Source of the DNA: Shimia sagamensis
Lineage (GTDB): Bacteria > Pseudomonadota > Alphaproteobacteria > Rhodobacterales > Rhodobacteraceae
Assembly: GCF_900182745.1 (NCBI RefSeq)
Contig: NZ_FXTY01000001.1
Span: 620,001-684,000, forward strand
Direction of reading: 5' to 3'
DNA: 64,000 nt
Shown here: positions 48,170 through 57,221 of the stretch, piece by piece
How positions within the stretch are numbered: position 1 is the stretch's first letter
Layout of the letters: every line of letters starts with the position of its first letter
The notes under the pieces: model-generated
Told to the model about the DNA's origin: nothing
Database searches by the model: none
Seen by the model: the letters and a program-made list of their open reading frames with translations, nothing else
Made by a program: the position numbers and the translations under genes

Positions 48170-48583
48170 GATGGTTTGATCCTGATCGAAGCCGGGCCCT
48201 CTCTATAATAAATAAATATATATAGAAAAGGATGATGATTAAGTAGGGAGGTCCAATCCTGTGGATTATTGAGTTTCCCTAGGACTTACCCACATCTGAA
48301 TGGTTCGCTCTGATCTGTATCAACATCTGGTGAGAAAGTTAAAAGGAGTAAACAATTTCAGTGGCTTGAGAGAAAAGTGACAGCTGTATGACTGTGGGTA
48401 ACTGCGTGGAGATACCGGTATGCGGGTGATTCCTCCCACAGGCAAAGTTTTCCCTGTCCACCGTGCAGAAAATCGGGAGATTTCCTTGAAGCGGGGGTGA
48501 GTTTCCCCAGCTTGCAAAATCCCACAGAAATTTCCAGAAAGGACTCCAAAGAAGTTCCTTCCTTTCTCCACGGAATTATCCAC
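48170..48583. other. oriC: Predicted chromosome replication origin (oriC)
   Basis: A 414-base gene-free stretch between hemJ (-) and maf (+). It starts with an AT-only-like block (about 48203-48225, TATAATAAATAAATATATAT) fit for unwinding. DnaA-box sequences: TGTGGATTA 48260-48268, TTACCCACA 48286-48294, TGTGGGTAA 48393-48401 and a perfect TTATCCACA 48576-48584. Weaker CCCACA-containing matches lie at 48430-48440 and 48518-48526. Genes run away from it on both sides and parS/parAB are 3-8 kb away, as at known alphaproteobacterial origins. Confidence 0.85.
48203..48225. other. AT-rich putative DNA unwinding element
   Basis: A stretch of nearly pure A/T in an otherwise moderately GC-rich window, next to the leftmost DnaA box in the predicted origin. 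Confidence 0.65.
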
Positions 48584-48584
48584 A
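48576..48584 (+). promoter_or_regulatory. Consensus DnaA box
   Basis: TTATCCACA, an exact match to the consensus. Its last base is the A of the maf start codon, so DnaA bound here could also block maf translation-start-proximal transcription. Confidence 0.85.
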
Positions 48585-49183
48585 TGACCGCACCCTTGAT
48601 CCTTGCCTCAGGCTCCGAGATACGGGCTCAGCTCCTATCTAAAGCCAATGTTGGTTACGAAACTGTTAAACCGCGCGTAGATGAGGAGTTGATTAAGCGA
48701 TCATTGCAGGCAGAGGGGGCTACGCCACGTGATGTGGCGGATGCTCTGGCCGAGGCAAAAGCCCGTAAGGTGAGCTTGAAGCGGCCAGAGGCGTTGGTTT
48801 TGGGTTGTGATCAGGTTCTTGATTTTCAGGGCACAATTTTCTCAAAGCCCGAAAGTGTCGAGTATGCGCGCAATCAGCTGCTGTTGTTGCGTGGTCAGCG
48901 TCATATGTTGTTGTCTGCATCTGTGATCTATCAGAATGGCGAACCGCTTTGGCGTCATGTGGGCGTCGTACGCCTGTTCATGCGGCAATTCAGCAACGAC
49001 TTTCTTGAGGGCTACTTGTTTCGCAACTTTGACAGCATCCGTCATTCCGTTGGTGGGTATAAGTTGGAAGAAGAAGGCGTGCGCCTGTTTGACAAAATCG
49101 ACGGGGACTATTTCACCGTACTTGGCATGCCGCTTGTAGAAATTCTGTCGTTCCTGACGACACGGGGAGAATTGCCACAATGA
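48584..49183 (+). CDS. Maf-like nucleotide pyrophosphatase
   Basis: 199 residues with LILASGSEIRAQLLSKANVG, KPRVDEELIK, VLGCDQVLDFQG and FDSIRHSVGGYKLEEEGVRL, the Maf/YhdE family hydrolysing non-canonical or modified NTPs. First rightward gene from the origin. ATG 48584 matches the family start. Overlaps aroE by 4 bases. Confidence 0.92.
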   Translation: MTAPLILASGSEIRAQLLSKANVGYETVKPRVDEELIKRSLQAEGATPRDVADALAEAKARKVSLKRPEALVLGCDQVLDFQGTIFSKPESVEYARNQLLLLRGQRHMLLSASVIYQNGEPLWRHVGVVRLFMRQFSNDFLEGYLFRNFDSIRHSVGGYKLEEEGVRLFDKIDGDYFTVLGMPLVEILSFLTTRGELPQ

Positions 49184-50013
49184 CATTGCCGTCCATTCCT
49201 TTGGCGGGGGTGATCGGAAATCCGATCGCGCACTCCAAGTCGCCGCTCCTGCATGGGCATTGGCTCAAGACCTACGACATCGCGGGACATTATGTGCCGC
49301 TCGAAGTCGAAGCAGATGCTTTGGGCGATGTTTTGAAGGCCATGCCAAAGATGGGGTTTGTTGGTTGCAACGTGACCATTCCTCATAAAGAGCGGGTGAT
49401 GCAGTTTGTCGATCAGATCACCGATCGCGCGACGCTGATCGGGGCGGTGAACACGCTGATATTTCTCAATGACGGCAGCATCTTGGGTGACAATACAGAT
49501 GGCTATGGCTTTATCGAAAACCTGCGTCAGGGTGCCCCAGAATGGGATGCTCCTGCTGGGCCAGCTGTTGTTCTTGGTGCAGGAGGCGCCGCGCGGGCGG
49601 TTGTGGCGTCCTTATTGGATGCTGGCGTGCCGGAGATATTGCTGACCAACCGAACACGGGTGCGTGCGGACAAACTTCGTGAAGATTTTGGTGCGCGGGT
49701 AAAAGTGGTGGAGTGGGTGCAAGCAGGTAATATTTTGGAAAAAGCTGCCACATTGGTGAACACCACGTCGCTTGGCATGGTTGGAAAATCGGAGCTTCGC
49801 GTGCCGATGGATGGTCTGCGCAAGGAAACTGTTGTGACGGATTTGGTTTATACGCCACTGACCACAAATTTCTTGCGGACCGCAAATGAAGCTGGCTGTG
49901 TGACCGTGGATGGTTTGGGCATGTTGTTGCATCAAGCTGTCCCAGGGTTTGAGCGCTGGTTTGGGCGTCGGCCCATTGTAGATGACGAAACACGTCGGGT
50001 TGTTTTGGGATGA
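49180..50013 (+). CDS. aroE: Shikimate dehydrogenase
   Basis: 277 residues; reduces 3-dehydroshikimate with NADPH. GVIGNPIAHSKSPLLHGHWL, GCNVTIPHKE (catalytic Lys), DNTDGYGF and the NADP loop VLGAGGAARAVVASL are all present. Coupled by 4-base overlaps to maf and coaE. Confidence 0.97.
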   Translation: MTLPSIPLAGVIGNPIAHSKSPLLHGHWLKTYDIAGHYVPLEVEADALGDVLKAMPKMGFVGCNVTIPHKERVMQFVDQITDRATLIGAVNTLIFLNDGSILGDNTDGYGFIENLRQGAPEWDAPAGPAVVLGAGGAARAVVASLLDAGVPEILLTNRTRVRADKLREDFGARVKVVEWVQAGNILEKAATLVNTTSLGMVGKSELRVPMDGLRKETVVTDLVYTPLTTNFLRTANEAGCVTVDGLGMLLHQAVPGFERWFGRRPIVDDETRRVVLG

Positions 50014-50603
50014 GCTTTAAGCTGGGGCTGACCGGATCGATTGGCATGGGAAAGTCGACTACGGCGCAGCTGTTTGTTGAAGTGGGCTGCGGGCTTTGGG
50101 ATGCAGATGCGGCGGTACATCGGCTGTATGACGTCGGCGGTGCAGCAGTTTCGCCCATGCAGGCTGCGTTTCCTGAGGCAGTCATTGATGGGTCGGTGTC
50201 GCGAGACAAACTGAAGGAGGCGATAGGACGAGATTCATCTGCTTTGAAGGTTATTGAAGAGATTGTGCATCCTTTGGTGGCGGAGGATCGCGCGGCGTTT
50301 ATTGCATCTGCCACCGCTGACATCTTGGTCTTTGACATTCCTTTGCTGTTTGAAACCGGCGGGAATGAGGCCATGGATGCGGTTGTGTGCGTCTCTATTT
50401 CAGCTGAAATTCAGCGAGAACGTGTTTTGGCGCGGGGCACGATGACTGAGGCGCAGTTTGAGAATATCCGCGCCAAGCAGATGCCAAACGATGAAAAAGT
50501 TTTCAAATCAGATTATGTTGTGATCACCGATACGCTTGACCATGCACGTGTGCAGGTGGAGAAGATCGTGACCACCATCAGAGGGCAGATGACCAATGCG
50601 TGA
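50010..50603 (+). CDS. coaE: Dephospho-CoA kinase
   Basis: 197 residues with the P-loop [30 protein letters not shown] and [11 protein letters not shown], the CoaE signature blocks. Catalyses the last step of CoA synthesis. Overlaps dnaQ by 8 bases. Confidence 0.96.
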   Translation: MSFKLGLTGSIGMGKSTTAQLFVEVGCGLWDADAAVHRLYDVGGAAVSPMQAAFPEAVIDGSVSRDKLKEAIGRDSSALKVIEEIVHPLVAEDRAAFIASATADILVFDIPLLFETGGNEAMDAVVCVSISAEIQRERVLARGTMTEAQFENIRAKQMPNDEKVFKSDYVVITDTLDHARVQVEKIVTTIRGQMTNA

Positions 50604-51330
50604 AATCGTACTCGATACGGAAACCACCGGGTTCGATCCATTCTCCGGCGACCGGATTGTCGAAATTGGGGCGCTGGAACTCTACAACCATCTGCCAACG
50701 GGGGAGACGTTTCACGTTTACATCAACCCGGAGCGTGGGATGCCGGAAGAGGCGTTTGGGGTGCATGGGATTGGCCCGGATTTGTTGGATGTGCCGCGTG
50801 ATGCGCAGCCTGGCGAAGTCACGCTAAAAGATAAAAAGCTGTTTTCGGCACATGGTCAGGCATTTTTGGATTTCATTGGTCCAGAAAGCAAACTTGTCAT
50901 TCACAACGCCAAATTTGACATGAAGTTTCTGAATGCTGAGCTTGGCTGGATGAACCTGCCAGAGATCCCGATGGATCGGGCATTGGACACCTTGGCGATC
51001 GCACGTAAGAAGTTTCCCGGGTCGCCAGCGACATTGGATGCGTTGTGTCGCCGGTTTGGAATCGACAACACCTCGCGGACGTTGCACGGCGCGTTGCTTG
51101 ACTCCGAAATCCTGGCGGAAGTCTATCTGGAATTGATTGGTGGACGACAACCGGATTTGGTGCTCGCATCCGGTGGCGGTGGGAAATCCAAGTCTGTGCA
51201 AGCAGATGATTGGCGCCCAAGTAAGCGGGCCACACCCCTGCCCTCCCGTTTGACTGAAGGAGAGGCGGCGGCACATGACGAGTTTGTGCAGAAGATGGGT
51301 GAAAATGCTCTGTGGACTAAACTAGGCTAG
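50596..51330 (+). CDS. dnaQ: DNA polymerase III epsilon subunit
   Basis: 244 residues, 3'-5' proofreading exonuclease. Exo [21 protein letters not shown], Exo [18 protein letters not shown], and Exo [20 protein letters not shown] with its His and Asp. The C-terminal tail (ALWTKL) includes the alpha-subunit contact region. Last of the maf-aroE-coaE-dnaQ series. Confidence 0.96.
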   Translation: MREIVLDTETTGFDPFSGDRIVEIGALELYNHLPTGETFHVYINPERGMPEEAFGVHGIGPDLLDVPRDAQPGEVTLKDKKLFSAHGQAFLDFIGPESKLVIHNAKFDMKFLNAELGWMNLPEIPMDRALDTLAIARKKFPGSPATLDALCRRFGIDNTSRTLHGALLDSEILAEVYLELIGGRQPDLVLASGGGGKSKSVQADDWRPSKRATPLPSRLTEGEAAAHDEFVQKMGENALWTKLG

Positions 51331-51333
51331 ACA

Positions 51334-51366
51334 TAAAAAAAGGCGCCGCCTGAAAAGGCAGCGCCT
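51334..51366 (-). terminator. Rho-independent terminator of secB
   Basis: A ten-position stem (AGGCGCCGCC / GGCAGCGCCT, one mismatch) with a run of seven T on the - strand, 22 bases after secB. It lies between the convergent dnaQ and secB and may stop both. Confidence 0.88.
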
Positions 51367-51387
51367 GAAATCTCAAGACCGGGCCGC

Positions 51388-51873
51388 TTAGTTTGCGACA
51401 GGCTGCTCTTCCTGTGCACGACGCTGCAATTCGGAGCGGTACAGCGCCACAAAGTCGATAGTTTCGAGGTTCAGCGGCGGGAAGCCACCGTCACGTGTGA
51501 CATCAGAAACGATGCGACGTACAAATGGGAACAGCATGCGCGGGCATTCGATCAGCAGGAACGGGTGCAGCTGATCTTCTGGTACACCTTCCACGTGGAA
51601 CACGCCGGCGTAATCCATCTCCAAAATGAACATCTCAGCGCCGTCATCTTTGTTTTTGGCGGTGATGTTGAGCTTCATCGCCACTTCAAACTGATGATCA
51701 GCGTTGCGCTTTTTGGCATCCAAATTGACTTGAACCTGAACGTCCGGCTGCGGGTTACCCGCAGAGCCTTTTTGAGCCAAAATGTTTTCGAACGACATGT
51801 CGCGTACGAATTGGGTCAGTACGTTCATTTTCAGCTGCGGCGCTTGGGCAGCACCGTTTTCGTTTTCCGCCAT
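51388..51873 (-). CDS. secB: Protein-export chaperone SecB
   Basis: 161 residues with LTQFVRDMSFENILAQKG, LDMDYAGVF-like LEMDYAGVFHVEG and CPRMLFPFVRRIVSDVTRDGGFPPLNL, diagnostic of SecB. Tetramer that keeps preproteins unfolded for SecA. ATG 51873 with GGAGA upstream is chosen over 51885. Confidence 0.96.
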   Translation of the reverse strand: MAENENGAAQAPQLKMNVLTQFVRDMSFENILAQKGSAGNPQPDVQVQVNLDAKKRNADHQFEVAMKLNITAKNKDDGAEMFILEMDYAGVFHVEGVPEDQLHPFLLIECPRMLFPFVRRIVSDVTRDGGFPPLNLETIDFVALYRSELQRRAQEEQPVAN

Positions 51874-51926
51874 GGGAGTCTCCAAAATATTCGTTTGCCC
51901 TGCTTTAACAGGTCAAATTAGGTGTC

Positions 51927-52469
51927 TCAATGTTTAGTCCAACCGGATGGCTTATGCGTGTGATTTTTGGCGCTGTCCAGCTGCTGTGCCGCGCCGTTTT
52001 TGGCGGGATCAACCTCGGAAAATTCGCCATCGATCACGTCTGACTCCGCAGGATGACGGCCGTGATTTCCTGGGCCCGCATGAAAGGTCGCAGACTGAGT
52101 GCTGCCCATTGTGAAACCTTGGACGCGAACACGGCTGCGCGCAAAATTGAACATCATTTTTCGGAATAGTGGTGTCAGCAGGGCAAATCCCACAGCATCT
52201 GTGAAAAAGCCCGGGGTCAAAAGCAGAACGCCAGCGATGAGGATCATTGCGCCGTGGGCCAAAGGTTCCGTCGGATCATTCAATTCATTGAAGGATTTTT
52301 GCACATTTCCAATGGCCGCAAGTCCCTGAGAGCGGACCAAATGCGTGCCAAGGATGGCGGTGAGCAATACAATGGCAAGCGTTGGCCAAAGACCAATAGC
52401 GCCACCAACGCTGATGAACAGGGCAATTTCGATCATGGGGATCGCAACAAAGGCCAACAAGAGCCACAT
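51927..52469 (-). CDS. fxsA: FxsA family membrane protein
   Basis: 180 residues with about four membrane segments (WLLLAFVAIPMIEIALFISV, LWPTLAIVLLTAILGTHLVR, GAMILIAGVLLLTPGFFTDA) and a polar tail, the FxsA pattern. FxsA of E. coli affects phage F exclusion; here its role is unknown. Diverges from the Tim44-like gene. Confidence 0.88.
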   Translation of the reverse strand: MWLLLAFVAIPMIEIALFISVGGAIGLWPTLAIVLLTAILGTHLVRSQGLAAIGNVQKSFNELNDPTEPLAHGAMILIAGVLLLTPGFFTDAVGFALLTPLFRKMMFNFARSRVRVQGFTMGSTQSATFHAGPGNHGRHPAESDVIDGEFSEVDPAKNGAAQQLDSAKNHTHKPSGWTKH

Positions 52470-52573
52470 CTTAGCTTTACTCCAATGCTTCTTTTGGCGA
52501 GGTGGACTTGACCCCGCGCGTGACTTACATAAGTGCGAGAGAACAGTGTTTCCATGCCCAACATGAGGTTCAA

Positions 52574-53233
52574 ATGAACTCCTCCCTAATTCAACTTCTG
52601 GTTCTTGCCGGTATTGCCGTGTTTCTGATCTTGCGTTTGCGCAATGTTTTGGGGACTCGAGAGGGATACGAAGAGCCTCGTCAAGAGGGTGTATCCCCCG
52701 CGCGTCGCAAAGGCCCTGACCTCGAAGTGATCGAAGGTGGACCGGATCAAGACATTCTGGATCATGCGGAAGAAGGCAGCGTGACCGCTCTTGCTCTTGC
52801 TAAAATGAAGTCGATTGATCCGCAGTTTGGTGTGAGCGATTTCCTTGGCGGGGCACGCGGCGCCTATGAGATGATCCTGATGGCGTTTGAAAAAGGCGAT
52901 CTTGGTGAAATCAAGACTTTCTTGGGTGACGAAGTTTATGAAAGCTTTGCTCAGGTTGTAGAGATGCGGGCCGACAAAGGTTTGACCGTTGAGAGCGAGT
53001 TTATCGGCGTCCGCGAAATGGCGCTCCAAGCGGCGCATTTTGATGAGACCACCAAAGAAGGCGAAATCACTGTGCGCTATGTTGGCGAACTGACGCATGT
53101 TGTGCGCGACAACGGCGGCGACATTGTTGAGGGCAACGAAAGCCAGATTAAGCGCCAAAAGGACGTTTGGACCTTTGCACGCGCGATGGGATCAAACGAT
53201 CCAAACTGGCAGCTTGTTGCCACGGGCGAATGA
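52574..53233 (+). CDS. Tim44/TimA-like putative adaptor protein
   Basis: 219 residues with one N-terminal membrane helix (LIQLLVLAGIAVFLILRLRN) and a Tim44-like domain (FLGGARGAYEMILMAFEKGD, DVWTFARAMGSNDPNWQLVA). In alphaproteobacteria this family is tied to the inner membrane and protein export. ATG 52574 with GAGG upstream; overlaps mltA by 4 bases. Confidence 0.88.
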   Translation: MNSSLIQLLVLAGIAVFLILRLRNVLGTREGYEEPRQEGVSPARRKGPDLEVIEGGPDQDILDHAEEGSVTALALAKMKSIDPQFGVSDFLGGARGAYEMILMAFEKGDLGEIKTFLGDEVYESFAQVVEMRADKGLTVESEFIGVREMALQAAHFDETTKEGEITVRYVGELTHVVRDNGGDIVEGNESQIKRQKDVWTFARAMGSNDPNWQLVATGE

Positions 53234-54267
53234 TCCGGGCGTTTCGGGCGGCATTGGCCGCGGTCTTTGTTTTGACCGGAGGGGCAGCTATGTCCGAAAC
53301 TCATATGAAAATATTGTCTTTTGAAGACCTTGACGGGTGGGCCGCGGATGATCACGAGGCCGCCCGTGAAGTGTTTTTGAACACTTGCAATGACTTTGAT
53401 GCGCCGGATTGGCAAACGCTTTGTGCGGCGGCCACAGGCATTGAAGATGCGCGTAAGTTTTTTGAGCTTCTGTTCCGGCCGGTTCTGATTGAGGAAGCGA
53501 AAAAAGGCGCGCTATTCACGGGATATTTCGAGCCTGAATTGGACGGGTCTTTGACGCCAAGTGGCCGATATCGTTTTCCTATCTATCGTTTGCCAACTGA
53601 GGCACGAGATGGAAAGTGGATTTCGCGGCGGGAAATCGAAACCACTGGGGCGCTCAAAGGGCGTGGTTTGGAAATTGCCTGGGTGGATGACTCGGTGGAG
53701 TTGTTTTTCCTGCAAATTCAGGGGTCCGGGCGCATTCGTTTGCCCAATGGGTCCTACATCCGTGTGGGCTATGGTGGTGCCAATGGGCATAAGTATCGCT
53801 CCATTGGGGCCGAGTTGGTGCGGCGTGGTGTTTACAATGCGCATCAGGTTAGTGCGCAGGTCATCAAAAATTGGGTGAAGCGCAATCCGGTGGATGGGGC
53901 TGAGTTGCTGCGTCACAACGACAGTTTTGTGTTCTTTCGTGAAGTAAGTCGTGTGCCAGCCCACAAAGGTCCGCTTGGGGCCATGAACCGGTCGATCACG
54001 GCAATGCGGTCGGTGGCGGTGGACCCTAAATTTACACCACTTGGTGCGCCCGTGTGGGTTGAGAAAGACGGCGCAGGTCCTTTGCGCCGATTGATGATTG
54101 CCCAGGACACTGGCTCGGCCATCAAAGGTGCACAACGGGCGGATATTTTCTTTGGTACCGGCGATGCGGCGGGCAAGGCGGCGGGAACGCTCAAGGATCC
54201 GGGACGCATGGTGGTGCTGCTTCCGATACAGCGGGCGTATGCGATGCTGCCGGAGTCGGTTCTGTGA
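53230..54267 (+). CDS. mltA: Membrane-bound lytic murein transglycosylase A
   Basis: About 345 residues with a signal peptide (AFRAALAAVFVLTGGAAM), GALFTGYFEPELDGSLTPSG and the 3D domain DTGSAIKGAQRADIFFGTGD with catalytic Asp. Cleaves peptidoglycan to anhydromuropeptides. I see no lipobox Cys, so it is probably soluble periplasmic rather than a lipoprotein. Confidence 0.92.
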   Translation: MIRAFRAALAAVFVLTGGAAMSETHMKILSFEDLDGWAADDHEAAREVFLNTCNDFDAPDWQTLCAAATGIEDARKFFELLFRPVLIEEAKKGALFTGYFEPELDGSLTPSGRYRFPIYRLPTEARDGKWISRREIETTGALKGRGLEIAWVDDSVELFFLQIQGSGRIRLPNGSYIRVGYGGANGHKYRSIGAELVRRGVYNAHQVSAQVIKNWVKRNPVDGAELLRHNDSFVFFREVSRVPAHKGPLGAMNRSITAMRSVAVDPKFTPLGAPVWVEKDGAGPLRRLMIAQDTGSAIKGAQRADIFFGTGDAAGKAAGTLKDPGRMVVLLPIQRAYAMLPESVL

Positions 54268-54851
54268 CACGGCGGAAATTGAGTGAAGATGAAGTCACCC
54301 TCTGGCGGAAGGTGGCGGATACGGCTGAGCGGTTGCATCCCGGCGCAAGTTCCCACGAGTTACCGAAACCCAAGCCAAAACCGACCAAAAAGACTCGCCC
54401 ACATCTTTCCCCTGCTCTGCCAAGTTTTGAAGTTGGGGCCAAAGCACCTGTTGGACGGTCTGGCCATGACTTAATGGGCAGCGTGTCGGATCGGGTTGCA
54501 CGGCAACCAGTGCACATGGACAAAAAAGCCTTTGGTCGGATGAAGCGTGGCAAGCTTAAGCCGGAAGGTAAAATCGACCTGCATGGCATGACGGCGGATC
54601 AGGCACATGGGGCCTTGACCGGCTATATTCTACGCGCCCATGGTGAAGGAAAACGGTTGGTTCTTGTGATCACTGGCAAAGGCAAAACGAGGCGCGATGA
54701 AGGGCCAATTCCAACTCGTCGTGGCGTTTTGAAACATCAAGTCCCGCAATGGTTTGCACTGCCTCCCTTGAAAGCGTGCATCCTTCAAGTGGCTGAAGCG
54801 CATATCCGTCACGGTGGTACCGGGGCGTACTACGTCTATTTACGCCGCTAA
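54264..54851 (+). CDS. Smr-domain protein
   Basis: 195 residues. A Lys/Pro-rich N-terminal half, then a C-terminal Smr nuclease domain (IDLHGMTADQAHGALTGYIL, VLVITGKGKTRR, HGGTGAYYVYLRR). Stand-alone Smr proteins bind or nick nucleic acids. GTG start overlapping mltA by 4 bases. Confidence 0.9.
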   Translation: MTRRKLSEDEVTLWRKVADTAERLHPGASSHELPKPKPKPTKKTRPHLSPALPSFEVGAKAPVGRSGHDLMGSVSDRVARQPVHMDKKAFGRMKRGKLKPEGKIDLHGMTADQAHGALTGYILRAHGEGKRLVLVITGKGKTRRDEGPIPTRRGVLKHQVPQWFALPPLKACILQVAEAHIRHGGTGAYYVYLRR

Positions 54852-56060
54852 AGATCTGCGTGCGCGGGCGAAAGGGATCACCATGGTAGCGCTGGCAAAG
54901 GCAAAACAGATGGCAAAGGCGGCGAGCTGAGTTTCGTACAGTACGCCGCTGTCGATCATCCAACCTGAAAGACCTGGCCCAAGTGCGGATCCCAGGACTG
55001 CGAAAGCCGCAACAGTGGCTTTGATTGCGCCGAGGTGTTGCGTACCGAAAAACTCTGACCATACCGAAGCTGGCAGAGTTGCTTGTCCGCCGCCTGCCAA
55101 GCCCATGAGCACCACGCCAAACGCAACCCACCCAACAGACGGAGCCCAGGCGTGCAATGCAAAAGCAGCCACCAAAGGCAGGAGGTAAAAGGGCATCAAT
55201 CGAGATGCACCGACTCGGTCAATCAGCCAGCCAAACGTCAATGTGGATAGAGCGAAAGACAGGGTTCCCAGCGGAAAGACGGACACAAGAGCGAGATGCG
55301 ACCAGCCTTTGATCTCCGCAAAATAGGTCTGTTGAAAGAAAAACACTGTAGAGAATGCGGGAAAGACCATCATTGCGGGAATAGCCGAGAGAAAGACAGG
55401 GTGCCGGATGGCCTCCCAGCGCGTCCACGACCGGCAGTCCATGCCCAAAGTGCTGTGCTCTGTGGCTATGTGTTGAGGGTCGCGTTCCTGTCGCAGTAAC
55501 ACGTAGATCACAGGGGCCATCAGGAGGCAGAAACACGCTGCCGTCACCCAAATGAGATGCCAGTCCATTCTGCTTTTCAGCCAGACAACAGTGATTGGCA
55601 TCGTGGCCTCTGCAAGCATGAACCCCATGGTGGCAAAGGCCAATGCGCGACCGCGAGAGACGGCAAACCAGCGGGCCATCGCAACGGCAGAAATATGCGG
55701 CAGCATGCCTTGTGCAGTGAAACGCAATGCGAGAATGACAAAGGGAAGTGCCCAGACCCAAGACAGAAAAGCCAAGGCGACACAGGCACCGGCAAGGCAT
55801 ATCAACATGATTGGGCCAAGAATGCGCACACGAACATGATCTGCCAGCGTCCCAGCCCACAGCATAAGGAGTGCTGAGGTGCCGGTGCCAAGCATATAGA
55901 TTGCCCCCCATTGGCTATGGGACAGTTCAAAGGAAGCCCGGATGTCAGCGGCAAACGTGCCAATAAAAAAGGTTTGGCCAAAACAGGACAGGAACATCAG
56001 CATTGCGCCGGGCAAAAGGTAGCGGCCATTTTGCCGAAGAAATGTGCCTGTCGAAATCAT
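54840..56060 (-). CDS. Major facilitator superfamily transporter
   Basis: 406 residues with about twelve membrane helices (LLPGAMLMFLSCFGQTFFIG at the start, ISRGRALAF-like VSRGRALAFATMGF loop). Substrate not readable. Its 3' end overlaps the Smr gene by 12 bases on the other strand and its ATG overlaps the hydrolase gene by 4. Confidence 0.88.
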   Translation of the reverse strand: MISTGTFLRQNGRYLLPGAMLMFLSCFGQTFFIGTFAADIRASFELSHSQWGAIYMLGTGTSALLMLWAGTLADHVRVRILGPIMLICLAGACVALAFLSWVWALPFVILALRFTAQGMLPHISAVAMARWFAVSRGRALAFATMGFMLAEATMPITVVWLKSRMDWHLIWVTAACFCLLMAPVIYVLLRQERDPQHIATEHSTLGMDCRSWTRWEAIRHPVFLSAIPAMMVFPAFSTVFFFQQTYFAEIKGWSHLALVSVFPLGTLSFALSTLTFGWLIDRVGASRLMPFYLLPLVAAFALHAWAPSVGWVAFGVVLMGLAGGGQATLPASVWSEFFGTQHLGAIKATVAAFAVLGSALGPGLSGWMIDSGVLYETQLAAFAICFAFASATMVIPFARARRSLAA

Positions 56061-57154
56061 GATCCGCCGGGTGGGCCGGAGACCTGAATGGCGATTGCCT
56101 GATTGGAAACGCGGACTTTTTCAGCTTGTCGCAGAAGGAAATTTGGATCGTCTGGTGCAAGCAGTTCATCAAATGTGCGCGCATCACGCAGCAGTGCAAT
56201 CAACGCAGGGCTTTCGGCAAACGTCATGTGGTTGCTGCTGCCGTCAGAGAAACTGGAGACATCAAACACAATCACCGGTAAGTCCGCGAGCAGGTCTGGG
56301 TTTGAGAGCTGCCCCAATCGTTGCGTTGAGCGGTTGATCCGACTGGAGAGGCGTAGGGCGCTGTCTTCTGTCGAAGTCAAAATCACGGTCGATTCAGGTA
56401 GTGATTTTATGGGCTCCAGGTTACGCAGGAACAAATCAACAGGCATGTCCGGTGAAATCAGTGCCAGCGCATCGATGTTGCGTGCGGTCCAGCCGGGCTC
56501 CTTGAGCTCGATCTGCCTCAGCGTTTCAGTGATCAAAAACGTGCCAAGGGAATGTCCAACGAGTAAAAGGCGATCAGATTTGGATTTTGCAAGGGCACGC
56601 AGCGTGCGCTCAAGATCGTCGCGTGAGAACAAGGCGCTTTCCCGGTCGTGCGCATATCCCAAGGGACTGCCCGCGCTGGCCCAGGCGAAATTTACCACGG
56701 TGCCAGGCATATTAAAATCGGTCTGAAGCTGGGCAATGCGGAACAGGCTATCTTGGTAGGTGTTGTAGTACCCATGCACAAAAACGGTGACTTCGCGATT
56801 GCGCCGGAGTTGGTCCGATAGGCTGGAAGACACCCTCTTTGCCAGCTCAGGCAGGGAGGCAATTTGAGCTTCTTTTGCGATTACAAAGTGCTTTTGTGGA
56901 TCCGGGCGGGCATGGAACGTAGGCGCTTCGCCGGCTGAGTGTTCAGGTGGAATAGACACTGTTGTGTCCAGGAAAGTCAGCTCTGAATTACGCGTGTTTG
57001 CCAGATACCCCTGCGCGTTTTGCTGTCGGTTGGTGACAACAAAAATCTGGCGTGTGTTGGGGGAAGCTAATGCCTCAGGTTGAACTGGCGCCGTGATACG
57101 ATCTGCGCAGGCGGACACAAGGCAACACGTGAGTATGATAATAAGGCGGCGCAC
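56057..57154 (-). CDS. Alpha/beta-hydrolase lipoprotein (DUF900 type)
   Basis: 365 residues. Signal with lipobox RLIIILTCCLVSAC, then a DUF900-like hydrolase: VFVHGYYNTYQDSLF and the nucleophile elbow LLVGHSLGTFLITE. Likely an outer- or inner-membrane-attached esterase. Translationally coupled to the MFS gene. Its start lies next to the hslU terminator. Confidence 0.87.
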   Translation of the reverse strand: MRRLIIILTCCLVSACADRITAPVQPEALASPNTRQIFVVTNRQQNAQGYLANTRNSELTFLDTTVSIPPEHSAGEAPTFHARPDPQKHFVIAKEAQIASLPELAKRVSSSLSDQLRRNREVTVFVHGYYNTYQDSLFRIAQLQTDFNMPGTVVNFAWASAGSPLGYAHDRESALFSRDDLERTLRALAKSKSDRLLLVGHSLGTFLITETLRQIELKEPGWTARNIDALALISPDMPVDLFLRNLEPIKSLPESTVILTSTEDSALRLSSRINRSTQRLGQLSNPDLLADLPVIVFDVSSFSDGSSNHMTFAESPALIALLRDARTFDELLAPDDPNFLLRQAEKVRVSNQAIAIQVSGPPGGS

Positions 57155-57186
57155 AAAAAAATCCCGGCAATGCTAAGTTGCCGGGA
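57155..57186 (-). terminator. Rho-independent terminator of the hslVU operon
   Basis: Stem TCCCGGCAA / TTGCCGGGA, 7-base loop, then seven T on the - strand, 35 bases past hslU. Confidence 0.9.
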
Positions 57187-57221
57187 CTATGCCGAGGAAC
57201 GATAAAAGCTGCTAGGGGAAA

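Noticed and set aside
50703-50720. Possible third parS (GACGTTTCACGTTTACAT)
   Set aside because: Only half of the palindrome matches; it is inside dnaQ and lacks the GTGAAAC arm.
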